Below, piece after piece: positions 54,818 to 63,972 of a DNA stretch of 64,000 bases. The stretch spans positions 62,001 to 126,000 of the forward strand of contig NZ_JAGUCN010000010.1 of the NCBI RefSeq assembly GCF_018271975.1. Direction: 5' to 3'. The DNA comes from Carboxylicivirga mesophila (GTDB lineage Bacteria > Bacteroidota > Bacteroidia > Bacteroidales > Marinilabiliaceae). The first letter of the stretch is position 1. The number at the start of each line of letters is the position of its first letter. The translations under genes were made by a program, and so were the position numbers. The notes under the pieces are model-generated. The model searched no databases, had not been told where the DNA came from, and saw nothing but the letters and a program-made list of their open reading frames with translations.

Positions 54818-55981
54818 ATGCGTTACCTCCTTATACTCTCTTTACTGCTGGGTTTTACTTTTCATACGTCTGCCACACAGCAGTTGTCAAACGAAGCCAG
54901 TATCTCATTATTAACCTGCTCGCCTGGCGATCAGCTCTATTCGTTGTTTGGGCATAGTGCTATCAGAGTGAATGATCCGGTTACCGGATACGATCAGGTA
55001 TTTAACTATGGTACTTTTGACTTTGATACACCAAATTTCTACCTCAAGTTTGCAAAGGGCGATCTAAACTATTGGCTTACCTATTATAGTTTTGAGCGTT
55101 TTAAAAGAGCCTATGCCTATTATGGACAAAGCGTAGTTGAGAATAAGTTAAACCTGAGCAACAAGGAGAAGCAAAAACTGTTTGATGCCCTTTTGTTAAA
55201 TGCACAGGAAGAAAACCGCTATTATCGCTATGATTTCTTATTCGATAACTGTGCTTCGCGCATCCGTGATATTATAGAAGCTAATGTTGATGGAACGCTA
55301 ACTTATGATTCCAAAGAGGTGCAATCATATAGCTATCGCGAAATGTTGCACCTTTACAATGGTGCATATCCCTGGATTAGCAACGGCCTTGACATTATTC
55401 TTGGCCTTAAAACAGACGATAATGCCAGCCAGTTTAACCAAATGTTTTTACCTGATTATTTGCAGCAGCATTTGGCAGCAGCCAGCATCAGTAATGAAGA
55501 TGCCAAATCGTTATTAGGACCCGATATACCTGTAATAACCATTAAAACAACTGTTGCACCTGGTAGATTTGGACCTGCACAGGTATTTTGGTTCCTGTTT
55601 ATCCTTTCAGTGTTTATTGCTTACACCGAGCTAAAGCGGAAAAAGCCATTGGTATTCCTTAATCGGCTGATTTTATTGCTGACAGGTATCGTTGGAGCAT
55701 TAATTTTCTTTCTCTGGTTTCTTTCAAGGCACAGTGTAACAGGTGAAAACTTCAACATGCTGTGGGCTATGCCGTTTAATTTGTTTGTAGCATTTTTTGC
55801 TTCATGGTTTTACAAGTCAAAGGTATTTAAGCTATACCTGGCATTGCTGGTAGTATGTGCAGCTATTCCTGTTGTGTTCTTTTGGATGATACCGCAATAC
55901 GTGCCTGTTATTGTGTACCCTTTATGTCTTCTGCTAATTAGCCGGTATGCTACCTGGCTATATCTCTTAACAAGGCGTTAA
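54818..55981 (+). CDS. DUF4105 / Lnb-like membrane protein
   Basis: A 387-residue protein with a signal peptide, an N-terminal periplasmic DUF4105 domain (about 20-240) and about five C-terminal membrane helices (about 250-385). Conserved features are SLLTCSPGDQLYSLFGHSAI with His46 and FLFDNCASRIRD with Cys145, fitting a Cys-His peptidase-like fold. Related Bacteroides proteins (Lnb) are reported to N-acylate lipoproteins; a similar role here is inference from the family. Start of a likely operon with the two thioredoxin-fold genes. Confidence 0.85.
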   Translation: MRYLLILSLLLGFTFHTSATQQLSNEASISLLTCSPGDQLYSLFGHSAIRVNDPVTGYDQVFNYGTFDFDTPNFYLKFAKGDLNYWLTYYSFERFKRAYAYYGQSVVENKLNLSNKEKQKLFDALLLNAQEENRYYRYDFLFDNCASRIRDIIEANVDGTLTYDSKEVQSYSYREMLHLYNGAYPWISNGLDIILGLKTDDNASQFNQMFLPDYLQQHLAAASISNEDAKSLLGPDIPVITIKTTVAPGRFGPAQVFWFLFILSVFIAYTELKRKKPLVFLNRLILLLTGIVGALIFFLWFLSRHSVTGENFNMLWAMPFNLFVAFFASWFYKSKVFKLYLALLVVCAAIPVVFFWMIPQYVPVIVYPLCLLLISRYATWLYLLTRR

Positions 55982-56026
55982 CACCATTGCTTCGAACCAT
56001 CTATGCAACTTTCTGTTTTTGATAGT

Positions 56027-56506
56027 ATGAAACGGATGGTTCTGAGTTTATTTGTGCTGACTGGACTTTTTACGCATACTTATAGTCAGCAGGTGGAAGA
56101 GGTGACTATTAAGCAATTACTGCAACGTGTTAACCAGCAAAATGACAGTGTTTATGTAGTCAATTTCTGGGCTACTTGGTGTGGGCCTTGTGTTGAAGAG
56201 TTACCTGTTTTTAGCGCTGATGAGCTTCATCAATACCAGAAACACCTTAAAGTTTTACTGGTCAGCCTTGATTTTAAATCGCAAAAGGAAAAAACTCTTA
56301 TACCCTTTATCCGTCAGAATAAGATGGAACAGGAAGTGTTGTTACTGAATGAACGGAATCCGAATGACTGGGTTGATTTGATTAATCCTTCGTGGTCAGG
56401 CGCTATTCCGGCAACAGTGATCTATAAGAACAGTTCATCTGTTTTCCATGAAGGGGAGTTAAACCTTCATGAATTGAAGGAACTAATTAAGACTATTCAC
56501 CATTAA
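56027..56506 (+). CDS. Exported thioredoxin-like (TlpA-type) protein
   Basis: A 159-residue protein with a signal peptide (MVLSLFVLTGLFTHTYSQ) and a TlpA-type thioredoxin domain. The redox centre is WATWCGPCVEELP with Cys52 and Cys55. It should act as a periplasmic thiol-disulfide reductase. The start at 56027 fits the signal peptide; 56003 would add 8 residues. Its stop overlaps the next ATG by one base, so the two thioredoxin-fold proteins are coupled. Confidence 0.88.
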   Translation: MKRMVLSLFVLTGLFTHTYSQQVEEVTIKQLLQRVNQQNDSVYVVNFWATWCGPCVEELPVFSADELHQYQKHLKVLLVSLDFKSQKEKTLIPFIRQNKMEQEVLLLNERNPNDWVDLINPSWSGAIPATVIYKNSSSVFHEGELNLHELKELIKTIHH

Positions 56507-57099
56507 TGAAATATGTTATGAGAAAAATTAGCACGTTGTTATTCATGTTCGCCTTGTCTTTGGTTGCAATGGCGCAGGTACAGGTTGGTGATGTTGCGCC
56601 GGCATTTAAACTGCTGAACACGGATTATACTGAGGTGGCATTAGACGATTATAAAGCTCAGGAAGGGGTTATTCTGATTTTTACATGTAACCATTGCCCA
56701 TATGCCAAGTTCTACGAAGAACGTATTAAGCAGCTGCACTCAGCTTATAAATCACAGGGATTTCCGGTTGTAGCCATTAATCCTAATGACTCGGTTAAAT
56801 ACAAAGAAGACGGTTTTTCATACATGGTTGATAAAGGCTATGAGTTTCCTTATTTGCTGGACAATGAAGGGATTTATAAAGCCTATGGTGCTACTAAAAC
56901 GCCACATGTGTTTTTGCTGCTTAAATCCGGTGCTGATAAGTTTAAAGTAGGATATATTGGAGCGATTGATGATAGTCCGCAGGATGCCAGTGAGGTCCAA
57001 TTAAAATATCTGGAGAATGCCATTAAGGCTGTTAAAAACGGAACGGCAATTAATCCTACATTAACAAAAGCAATTGGGTGCAGTATCAAACCTTTTTAA
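56506..57099 (+). CDS. Exported AhpC/TSA-like thioredoxin-fold protein
   Basis: A 197-residue peroxiredoxin-like protein with a signal peptide (LLFMFALSLVAMAQ). The fold is visible as APAFKLLNTDYTEVALDDYK, GVILIFTCNHCPYAKFYEER with a Cys61-x-x-Cys64 (CNHC) centre, and TPHVFLLLK. The CNHCPY variant is typical of a redoxin group found next to TlpA-like genes; the function may be disulfide reduction or peroxide defence. It starts on the last base of the preceding stop. Confidence 0.85.
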   Translation: MKYVMRKISTLLFMFALSLVAMAQVQVGDVAPAFKLLNTDYTEVALDDYKAQEGVILIFTCNHCPYAKFYEERIKQLHSAYKSQGFPVVAINPNDSVKYKEDGFSYMVDKGYEFPYLLDNEGIYKAYGATKTPHVFLLLKSGADKFKVGYIGAIDDSPQDASEVQLKYLENAIKAVKNGTAINPTLTKAIGCSIKPF

Positions 57100-57175
57100 T
57101 GCATAAAGCTGCCCAATTCAGTCGCATAACTCTCGAATTACTTGTTTGAAAGTTTTAAAACTGAGCAGAAAGCTT

Positions 57176-57183
57176 TATTTTTG
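57176..57183 (+). promoter_or_regulatory. Candidate -7 box (TATTTTTG)
   Basis: A TAnnTTTG match 21 bases before the ATG at 57204, which supports that start over an upstream TTG. A TTTG lies at 57145 but is too far for the usual -33 spacing. Confidence 0.4.
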
Positions 57184-57203
57184 CGTGGTTGGACATTGAA
57201 TAC

Positions 57204-58532
57204 ATGAAGTTACTATATAAATCTCTGGCAGCAGTTGCCATAACAAGTTGTTTGTGGGTTTCATCAGCAATGATAAATCCGGTTACCGAATCATACGGTA
57301 GTGATTTTAATCCCCCCGGGAGCAAGGCCAGTTCGTTTCACGTACCGGCCTATTTATCCGATAACGAAGAGTTTACTCAGTTGGAGAAGCAATTGCAGCG
57401 CTTTATGCGCCGCGAGGTGTTAGAGGGTGCTTCTGTGGCCATTGCCAGAGATGGAAAATTGGTATATGCCAAAGGATTTGGTTTTGCCGATAAAGAGTCA
57501 GGAATAGCAGTAGAGCCGCAACACCTGTTTAGAATAGCAAGTGTTTCAAAGCTGATTACTGCAGCAGGCATCATGCGTTTGCAGGAGCAGGGAAGAGTAT
57601 CCTTGGATGATAAAGTTTTTGGGGCTGATGGTATTTTAAACGATTCAATCTATTTAAACTATCGTGATAAACGGGTGGAAGATATTACGGTGCGTCATCT
57701 GTTGGAACATAGCGGGGGCTGGACTACTCGCTGGGGTGATCAAATGTTTATGCCAACTATTGTGGCCAGTTCGCTGAACAAGTCCTTGCCTGTCAGCAAA
57801 AGTGATATTATTCGTTTCGTGCTTAATAAACGATTACATTTTACCCCTGGAGAATCATCCTACTATTCCAACCTGGGTTATATGATATTGGGCGAGGTAA
57901 TCAGTCATGCTTCAGGTATGGATTACGAAAAGTACATACAAACCAACTTACTATATCCATTGGGTATATTTGATATGCGCATTGGAGGAAGTCATTTGCA
58001 TGAACGTGCCGCATTAGAAGTGAAGTATTATGAGCCCACCCCTACATTTATGGTAGCTGATCATACAGGTGCTGAGGGTGAGGTGCTGCGCACTTATGGG
58101 GGAAATGATATGTATGCCTTAGGTGCAGCAGGTGGATGGATTGCATCTTCTACAGATCTGATGAAGCTGATGCTGTCAATAGATGGTTTTGATAGTTATC
58201 CTGATTTTCTGAGTGCCGAAAGTATTCAAACGATGGTGGATGATGAAAGTAATAAATATGGTCCACTGGGATGGCGTCGTATACGCTCCAATACTTGGTT
58301 TCGAACAGGAACACTAGCTGGTACCTCGGCGTTGATGGCCCGACAAGAAAACGGAATTTCATACGTTGTACTATTTAATACCGGTAGCTGGAAAGGGCCT
58401 GCATTAGCCAACGATATTGCACGAGTAATGGATCGTGGTTTGGGTGCGGTTGAAAACTGGCCTGATTATAACCTTTTTCAGATGGACAATACCTGGGCTT
58501 CAACGCGAAAGCGTCCACAGGTAATTTATTAA
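57204..58532 (+). CDS. Exported serine hydrolase, beta-lactamase/PBP-like family
   Basis: A 442-residue protein with an N-terminal hydrophobic segment (SLAAVAITSCLWVSSAM) and the class C beta-lactamase/DD-peptidase fold. The nucleophile motif is ASVSK (Ser113, Lys116), the tyrosine motif is YYSNLGY, and a third motif region is LAGTSALM. Such proteins include DD-peptidases, esterases and D-aminopeptidases; activity is unassigned. The ATG at 57204 is used. No neighbour gives a clearer role. Confidence 0.88.
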   Translation: MKLLYKSLAAVAITSCLWVSSAMINPVTESYGSDFNPPGSKASSFHVPAYLSDNEEFTQLEKQLQRFMRREVLEGASVAIARDGKLVYAKGFGFADKESGIAVEPQHLFRIASVSKLITAAGIMRLQEQGRVSLDDKVFGADGILNDSIYLNYRDKRVEDITVRHLLEHSGGWTTRWGDQMFMPTIVASSLNKSLPVSKSDIIRFVLNKRLHFTPGESSYYSNLGYMILGEVISHASGMDYEKYIQTNLLYPLGIFDMRIGGSHLHERAALEVKYYEPTPTFMVADHTGAEGEVLRTYGGNDMYALGAAGGWIASSTDLMKLMLSIDGFDSYPDFLSAESIQTMVDDESNKYGPLGWRRIRSNTWFRTGTLAGTSALMARQENGISYVVLFNTGSWKGPALANDIARVMDRGLGAVENWPDYNLFQMDNTWASTRKRPQVIY

Positions 58533-58741
58533 ATTCTTTTAAATCAATTCTTAAGACTTCTTAAGTAGGTTGGGTATCTTGCTAAACTTCTCTTGGTGTA
58601 AACATATGTGCTAATGCCGTGAACATGTTTTGAGGGGGATACATGCCTGTTATGAACACCGATAAGAGTAATTGAACACGCTGCGGTTTTACAAGCATTT
58701 GTTTTTGGTGAATTTTATGATGAATTAAAATACGCCGAAAC

Positions 58742-61066
58742 ATGAAACAATTGCACATGCTTTTATTTGTTGGATCCTTACTGTTTTTAGTCGCATGTAA
58801 CAATAAGGAGGCCGATAAAACACCTTTAATTCCTTTACCCAATAGTATCCATTACCATTCCGATGCTTTTGTTCTGACCAATAAGACCCAAATTGTGATT
58901 GAGCAAGCGGATTTGTTACCGGGCATTGAAGCATTCAATGAGAGGATTGCCCGACATTGTAAAAATAAACTGAAGATTACGGATAATGCCCTTGCAAAGT
59001 CTAATATTACCATCAATTTTAATGGGCAGTTACCTGATGAAGGCTATAAACTGGAAGTAGGCAGCGCTGGTGTGATAGTTGAAGCATCCGGTGCGAAAGG
59101 AGTCTATTATGCGCTCCAAACATTCCTCCAGATGTGCCCGGAATTATTGGTTGATGGAGAAAAAAGCCAGTTTAGTTATGCAGTTAAAGGTGCCAGTATT
59201 GAGGATAGTCCTCAGTTTGCCTGGCGTGGAATGATGCTCGATGTATCGCGCCATTTTTTCACCAAAGAAGAGGTGATGGAGCTGATCGATTATCTGGCAT
59301 TTCATAAAATAAATGTATTTCATTGGCACCTGGTGGATGATCAAGGTTGGCGAATCGAAATAAAGAAATATCCGAAGCTGACAGAAGTGGGAGCCTGGCG
59401 CGTTGATAGGGAACATTTACCCTGGAATGCCCGTCCGGCTATGCAGGCTGGTGAGGAAGCCACTTACGGAGGTTATTACACCCAGGAAGATATCAAAGAA
59501 GTTGTTGCATACGCACAAAAGCGGTTTATCACAGTTGTGCCTGAGATAGAGATGCCTGGCCATACAACCTCTTCCTTAGCTGCCTACCCTGAGTATTCAT
59601 GCACTGGAGGACCCTTTAACGTAGTACCGGGAGGCTTATGGCCTATAACTGATATTTATTGCGCAGGTAAGGATGAAACATTTGGGTTTATTGAAGACAT
59701 CTTAACCGAAGTTATGGAGCTATTTCCATCAAAATACATCCATATAGGCGGTGATGAAGCCAATAAAGCTGAATGGGAAAAATGTGCCAAATGTCAGGCT
59801 CGGATTAAAAGTGAAAAGCTGGCCGATGAGCACGCATTACAAAGCTATTTCATTAAGCGTGTAGAGAAGTTCCTAATGGCCAATGACAGAGTTTTAATTG
59901 GTTGGGATGAGATTTTAGAAGGTGGACTGGCTCCGAATGCAACAGTAATGAGCTGGAGAGGTTTTCATGGTGGCATTGAGGCGGCACAAAGCGGTCATGA
60001 TGTTGTTATGACGCCAACTTCGCATTGTTACCTTGATTATTATCAAGGGCCAATGGATACGGAACCTGTAGCGTTCAATGGCTACATTCCTTTGGAAAAA
60101 GTTTACCAGTTTAATCCTGTTCCGGCAGAATTAAGTGCTGAAAGCGCCAAACATATTTTGGGTGGACAAGGTAATTTATGGACAGAACATGTGCCCACAA
60201 AAGAACATATGCAGTACATGACATTTCCTCGCATGGCTGCAATGGCTGAAGCACTCTGGACAAACGCCGAAACACGCAACTGGAGTGATTTTACAACACG
60301 GATTGGGCAAATGACACAAAGCTATGATGTTATGGGCTTAAACTATGCCAAAAGTATGTACACTGTACAGTTCGAGAGTGTGTTTAATGCCAAGAATAAA
60401 ACCATTGCGCTTGAGCTGAATACAGAAATACCGGATGCAGATATATATTATACACTGGATGGTACACAGCCGGATCTATCGTCAAATCATTACTCAGGAG
60501 CCATTGATATTAACTCATCGGTAGAGGTGGTGGCTGCCTCATTCATTAATGGTAAGCAGGCCGGAAAAGATGCCCGTGTGAACTTTAGTCTGCATCTAGC
60601 TACGGCAAAGCCATTGAGGTATGAGAAGCAACCAAGTGATAAATATCCGGGCCTTACAGATATAACCTTAGTTAACAGCCTACGCGGTAGTCGAAATTTT
60701 AATGACGGCAACTGGCAAGGTTTTGAAGGAGATGATGTGGATGTAGTTATCGATTTAAATAAGGTTGAAGATTTAACGAAGGTGACTGTTGGTTGTCTGC
60801 ACCAGACTGGCTCATGGATATTCTTACCACAGCAGGTTAAGGTACAAACATCGCTGGATGGTGAGCTTTTTACTGAAGCAGGGGCAACCATTAATAACAT
60901 TCCACTGCAGAGTGAAGATCAAGTGATGGATTTTACGGTGGATATTTCAGGTACAACCGCCCGGTATGTAAAAGTGACTGTAGTTAACCAGGGGATGCTG
61001 CCCTCATGGCATGGAGCAGCTGGAAGTAAAGCCTGGTTGTTTGTTGATGAAATAATTGTAGAGTAG
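58742..61066 (+). CDS. GH20 beta-N-acetylhexosaminidase, lipoprotein
   Basis: A 774-residue enzyme with a lipobox (FLVAC, Cys19). The GH20 N-terminal domain (LIPLPNSIHYHSDAF, GVYYALQTFLQM) is followed by the catalytic barrel (WRGMMLDVSRHFFTKEEV, FHWHLVDDQGWRIE, and the acid pair Asp338-Glu339 in HIGGDEANKAEW). The C-terminal ~230 residues include a CHB_HEX_C-like and a discoidin-like domain. It cleaves terminal GlcNAc or GalNAc by substrate-assisted catalysis. Located away from the PUL, but it could act on the same sulfated glycoprotein glycans. Confidence 0.95.
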   Translation: MKQLHMLLFVGSLLFLVACNNKEADKTPLIPLPNSIHYHSDAFVLTNKTQIVIEQADLLPGIEAFNERIARHCKNKLKITDNALAKSNITINFNGQLPDEGYKLEVGSAGVIVEASGAKGVYYALQTFLQMCPELLVDGEKSQFSYAVKGASIEDSPQFAWRGMMLDVSRHFFTKEEVMELIDYLAFHKINVFHWHLVDDQGWRIEIKKYPKLTEVGAWRVDREHLPWNARPAMQAGEEATYGGYYTQEDIKEVVAYAQKRFITVVPEIEMPGHTTSSLAAYPEYSCTGGPFNVVPGGLWPITDIYCAGKDETFGFIEDILTEVMELFPSKYIHIGGDEANKAEWEKCAKCQARIKSEKLADEHALQSYFIKRVEKFLMANDRVLIGWDEILEGGLAPNATVMSWRGFHGGIEAAQSGHDVVMTPTSHCYLDYYQGPMDTEPVAFNGYIPLEKVYQFNPVPAELSAESAKHILGGQGNLWTEHVPTKEHMQYMTFPRMAAMAEALWTNAETRNWSDFTTRIGQMTQSYDVMGLNYAKSMYTVQFESVFNAKNKTIALELNTEIPDADIYYTLDGTQPDLSSNHYSGAIDINSSVEVVAASFINGKQAGKDARVNFSLHLATAKPLRYEKQPSDKYPGLTDITLVNSLRGSRNFNDGNWQGFEGDDVDVVIDLNKVEDLTKVTVGCLHQTGSWIFLPQQVKVQTSLDGELFTEAGATINNIPLQSEDQVMDFTVDISGTTARYVKVTVVNQGMLPSWHGAAGSKAWLFVDEIIVE

Positions 61067-61096
61067 GTTTAGGTTAATAATGTAGTGATTGGAAGT

Positions 61097-61128
61097 AAAG
61101 GGCAGATATCTTCGGGTATCTGCCCTTT
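61097..61128 (+). terminator. Rho-independent terminator after the GH20 gene
   Basis: AAAGGGCAGATA and TATCTGCCCTTT form a perfect 12-bp stem around TCTTCGGG, 31 bases after the stop, followed by a moderately T-rich tail. Confidence 0.8.
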
Positions 61129-61239
61129 CAATTTCAGAATTTCTAATCTTTAGTGCTGCAGATCAATTGGTGTCGGTAGACAAATAGTTCTATGTTTAGC
61201 TTACTTCTTTTGCTTTGGTGTAGTACGGAGCTGTTCAGC

Positions 61240-61268
61240 AAAGAAAAGCCCCATCGACAGATGAGGCT
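61240..61268 (-). terminator. Terminator of the PepSY-TM gene pair
   Basis: On the minus strand AGCCTCATC pairs with GATGGGGCT (one G-U) around TGTC, followed by TTTCTTTG. It lies 12-40 bases after the PepSY-TM stop. Confidence 0.7.
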
Positions 61269-61279
61269 AAGCTGTATTG

Positions 61280-61828
61280 TTATAGCATAAATATATAAAT
61301 AATTGGTATGGCCAGGCCCAGCAGCAGGTAGTATTTACCTCGCCCGGCCAGTCCTTTGGAGCCTTTCACCATGAACAGGCCAGAAATTGCGAAGAATATC
61401 AATGTAAAGGCAAAGATATCGCCCATGATGGTCCAGCCACCTACTTTATTGTAATGTAATTTGTTAATGAAATAAATGAAAGGTTTTTTGCGGTGCTGCT
61501 CATACACCACCTCACCATTGTGACTTTGGTAAACGCCAATCCCCCCATCGAGCATTAGCCGGTAATGCTCAGTGTCAATAGGAAGAATGCGTTTTAGGGC
61601 AGGTACGTCAGTCTGCAATGCCCATGCCGTTTCAACCTGTGTCTTTGATAAGCCAGCTGGCAGCATTAGTGTTCCTTCAATGGTTTCGTAGGCCGGGTCT
61701 TTGCCATCCATATGATTGAGCACATAGCCCGAAATGCCATATATAATAGTAATGCCCACCATCACATAGCCCAGGTCGCGGTGGATAATGCGGAGCCATT
61801 TTCTGACAGCTTTATTCGACCACTTCAT
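61280..61828 (-). CDS. PepSY-associated transmembrane protein
   Basis: A 182-residue membrane protein. The start KWLRIIHRDLGYVMVGITIIYGISGYVLN is the first PepSY_TM helix with its conserved His, then a ~85-residue soluble loop, then INKLHYNKVGGWTIMGDIFA and LIFFAISGLFMV, and a last helix at the C-terminus. PepSY_TM proteins are linked to siderophore, haem or metal reduction. It overlaps the lipoprotein gene upstream by 17 bases, so the two are translationally coupled and probably act together at the envelope. Confidence 0.88.
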   Translation of the reverse strand: MKWSNKAVRKWLRIIHRDLGYVMVGITIIYGISGYVLNHMDGKDPAYETIEGTLMLPAGLSKTQVETAWALQTDVPALKRILPIDTEHYRLMLDGGIGVYQSHNGEVVYEQHRKKPFIYFINKLHYNKVGGWTIMGDIFAFTLIFFAISGLFMVKGSKGLAGRGKYYLLLGLAIPIIYIFML

Positions 61829-62336
61829 AGTTCAATCCTTCAACAAAGTATATTGAATAATGGTCTTTATTATTTGCTTTCATCCAGCTACGCATATCAT
61901 TAATGTTATTAATTTCTGTAGCGCAGCTTTCGGCCGATCCATCTTCCTTCGCCTTTTCATTGACTTCATGCTCCATCTGGTCAATATATTCTTTCGATAA
62001 ACGACGCTCTTTGAGAACACCTTCCACTTCGATAGTGTTTCCAACCAGTTCGCGATTAAAGCCAGTAATCTTTCCGCCTGCTTCTATGCGAACGGTAAAC
62101 TGTTCATTGTCGCCAACCAAGAAGCAACGTTTGCCCGAGTGCTTACAAGTATGCGTTACATGGCCTTTCACTTTAATGGTTTTCTCTACTAGGTTGTCGG
62201 CTTGAGCCAGCAGGTTATCGACAGATACTGATTTAAGTTGTTGTGTTTCGTTTTGTGTTTCGTTGGTTTTCTTAGCTGGTCCGTTGCAGGCGATCAGGCT
62301 AATAAGGGCAACGGCTGCCAATAATAAATGTTTCAT
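61812..62336 (-). CDS. OB-fold-like lipoprotein with a Cys/His motif
   Basis: A 174-residue lipoprotein (lipid Cys17 in LISLIAC). Residues ~40-120 look like an OB-fold (VEKTIKVKGHVTHTC, KHSGKRCFLVGDNEQFTVRI, GNTIEVEGVLKERRLSKEY). They carry the cluster His59-His62-Cys64-His66-Cys71, a plausible metal or haem site. It overlaps the PepSY-TM gene. I know no assigned function; binding of a metal passed to or reduced by the partner is a reasonable guess. Confidence 0.75.
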   Translation of the reverse strand: MKHLLLAAVALISLIACNGPAKKTNETQNETQQLKSVSVDNLLAQADNLVEKTIKVKGHVTHTCKHSGKRCFLVGDNEQFTVRIEAGGKITGFNRELVGNTIEVEGVLKERRLSKEYIDQMEHEVNEKAKEDGSAESCATEINNINDMRSWMKANNKDHYSIYFVEGLNYEVVE

Positions 62337-62682
62337 GTTACGATTAATTTTAGTTTGTTGATGGTCTGTAAAAAATATTTATCGATGATAAAGCTACATA
62401 TTTAGCTCTAATAAGAATCGTAGATACTTAATTATTTCCTTGGTTTAGTCTGGGTTTAACATCGTATTAACAAGTTTGAGCAGTTAATTGCGGATGGTAA
62501 GTTTTTTTAAGAGTTGTGTCACCCAAATCGCGTATATTAGTGTCTTTATGTTGAATATGATTTTTAACCAAAATCATTACAAGAGATTTTAAGAAGATAA
62601 TTTGGTCGTATATTTGTTGTATCCTATTTACACTAACGTATAAGTTGAAGATAATACGGTTTCATATTAAAAACAGTAATCA
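62337..62682 (+). other. 346-bp AT-rich divergent region
   Basis: It separates the minus-strand lipoprotein gene from the plus-strand DsbD-like gene and should hold both promoters. One -7 box (TATATTTG, 62609-62616) is seen for the plus strand. Nothing clear is seen for the minus strand, and no gene. Confidence 0.5.
62609..62616 (+). promoter_or_regulatory. Candidate -7 box (TATATTTG)
   Basis: A TAnnTTTG match 67 bases upstream of the ATG at 62683. A TTTT at 62587 lies 18 bases upstream, close to the -33 position. Confidence 0.4.
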
Positions 62683-63141
62683 ATGATGAAAAGAAACATT
62701 TTTGCCTTAATGGTACTCCTTATTTTTGGAGCAATAGGGGTAAGTGCTCAGGTGAAAGAGCCTGTGAAATGGAAGTTTGAGATTAAAGAGGTTAACCAGT
62801 ACGAAGTGCAGGTAGTTGCGCATGCTACTATTGAAGATGGCTGGAAAACTTATGGCGTAAATGTGCCAGAAGGTGGCCCTGTAGCTACAGAATTTACTTT
62901 TGAAGGCATGGAGAATGCCAAAGAAATTAAAAAGCCCGTGGAAGTGACTAAACCAATTGTAAAGCACGATGATGTGTTTGATATGGAGGTGCCATTTTTT
63001 AAGCACGAAGCAACCATTACGCATAATGTGCGCATTACAAAGCGGCCGGCAACTGTTAAAGGCTATTTGACTTTTATGTGCTGCGATAATGAAACGTGTC
63101 TGCCCCCAACTGATGTAGAATTCGAATTCCAAGTGAAGTAA
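62683..63141 (+). CDS. Stand-alone DsbD-alpha-like periplasmic protein
   Basis: A 152-residue exported protein (signal peptide ALMVLLIFGAIGVSAQ). The domain matches the N-terminal (alpha) immunoglobulin-like domain of DsbD: VEPVKWKFEI-like start, HATIEDGWKTYGVN, and the C-terminal YLTFMCCDNETCLPPTDVEF, with Cys133, Cys134 and Cys139. In DsbD this cysteine pair passes electrons to periplasmic partners. Here it is encoded alone, without the membrane and gamma domains. Confidence 0.85.
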   Translation: MMKRNIFALMVLLIFGAIGVSAQVKEPVKWKFEIKEVNQYEVQVVAHATIEDGWKTYGVNVPEGGPVATEFTFEGMENAKEIKKPVEVTKPIVKHDDVFDMEVPFFKHEATITHNVRITKRPATVKGYLTFMCCDNETCLPPTDVEFEFQVK

Positions 63142-63160
63142 ACACATCTAAAATACAATA

Positions 63161-63187
63161 AAAAATCCCGCATTTTGCGGGATTTTT
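63161..63187 (+). terminator. Bidirectional rho-independent terminator
   Basis: AAAAATCCCGC and GCGGGATTTTT form a perfect 11-bp stem around a 5-base loop, with T-runs on both strands, between the convergent genes ending at 63141 and 63211. Confidence 0.93.
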
Positions 63188-63210
63188 TATTGTGGCACAT
63201 ATTCAATTAT

Positions 63211-63972
63211 TTATTTGAGCGTGATAATTGCCAAATCATAATGGTTTTTCAGTTCTCGTTCTGAAAGTTTCATGCTCAATAGCTCTCTTCTTTTTTCGAG
63301 CATATTAATCATGTCTTTGTGCATACCCAGTTCTTCATAGTTACGTGCTTTCCAAAAGGCAATTGTTGGATCGTTAGGCATGTAAACAGTGGCTATGTCC
63401 AGCTGGTTTAATGAGCTGTTAAATAAGCGTTGAGATTTACGTTTTCTTTGATTGGTCGATAGAAGCTGATTATCTTCGATGTACATGCCTTTTTTGAAGC
63501 GTTTAAGAGCTACCAGGTAATGGTCTCTGGCAATTTGTTCGAATGATTCGTTGTCAGGATTGTCAAACCTTACATACACTCTTTTTTCCATAGGCGATGG
63601 CTGCCCGTTAACTTCACCAGGTTGCCACATACCTTCTGTTTCCTTAATGCAGGCTATCACTGCTTGTTCCAATGTGTAATTCACCCGGTTGGTAACAGTA
63701 AAGTTACTTAAGGTACCATCACGATTAATTGTAAATTCAATAGCTACAGTACCTTCTGGCAAGTAGTCATTTATAGGTACTTCTAATTCTAGATTTTCTT
63801 GCAGGTAGCAGCAAATTGGGGACTGCTTTACCTCTTCTTTAACAACTGGTTCAACTCCTTTAAATTTTGGAGGGACCACTTGTTGGTCACTGAGCATGAT
63901 GTTTCTTTCTTCCTGTGCAACTAAGCCAAGAACAAAAAAACACATAGCAATTGTTAACAATGTCTTTTTCAT
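63211..63972 (-). CDS. Exported TonB-C-like domain protein
   Basis: A 253-residue exported protein (signal peptide LLTIAMCFFVLGLVAQ). Residues ~55-140 resemble the TonB C-terminal domain (YLPEGTVAIEFTINRDGTLS, VIACIKETEGMWQPGEVNGQ, MEKRVYVRF). The C-terminal ~110 residues are helical and TPR-like (IAFWKARNYEELGMHKDMIN). Without an N-terminal membrane anchor or Pro-rich spacer it is not a classical TonB; a periplasmic binding role is inferred. The start is 28 bases from the window edge, so its promoter is outside or at the edge. Confidence 0.75.
   Translation of the reverse strand: MKKTLLTIAMCFFVLGLVAQEERNIMLSDQQVVPPKFKGVEPVVKEEVKQSPICCYLQENLELEVPINDYLPEGTVAIEFTINRDGTLSNFTVTNRVNYTLEQAVIACIKETEGMWQPGEVNGQPSPMEKRVYVRFDNPDNESFEQIARDHYLVALKRFKKGMYIEDNQLLSTNQRKRKSQRLFNSSLNQLDIATVYMPNDPTIAFWKARNYEELGMHKDMINMLEKRRELLSMKLSERELKNHYDLAIITLK

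Noticed and set aside
54818-57099. A cytochrome c maturation cluster, because of the TlpA-like proteins.
   Set aside because: No haem-handling gene is nearby; thioredoxin-fold proteins alone do not support it.
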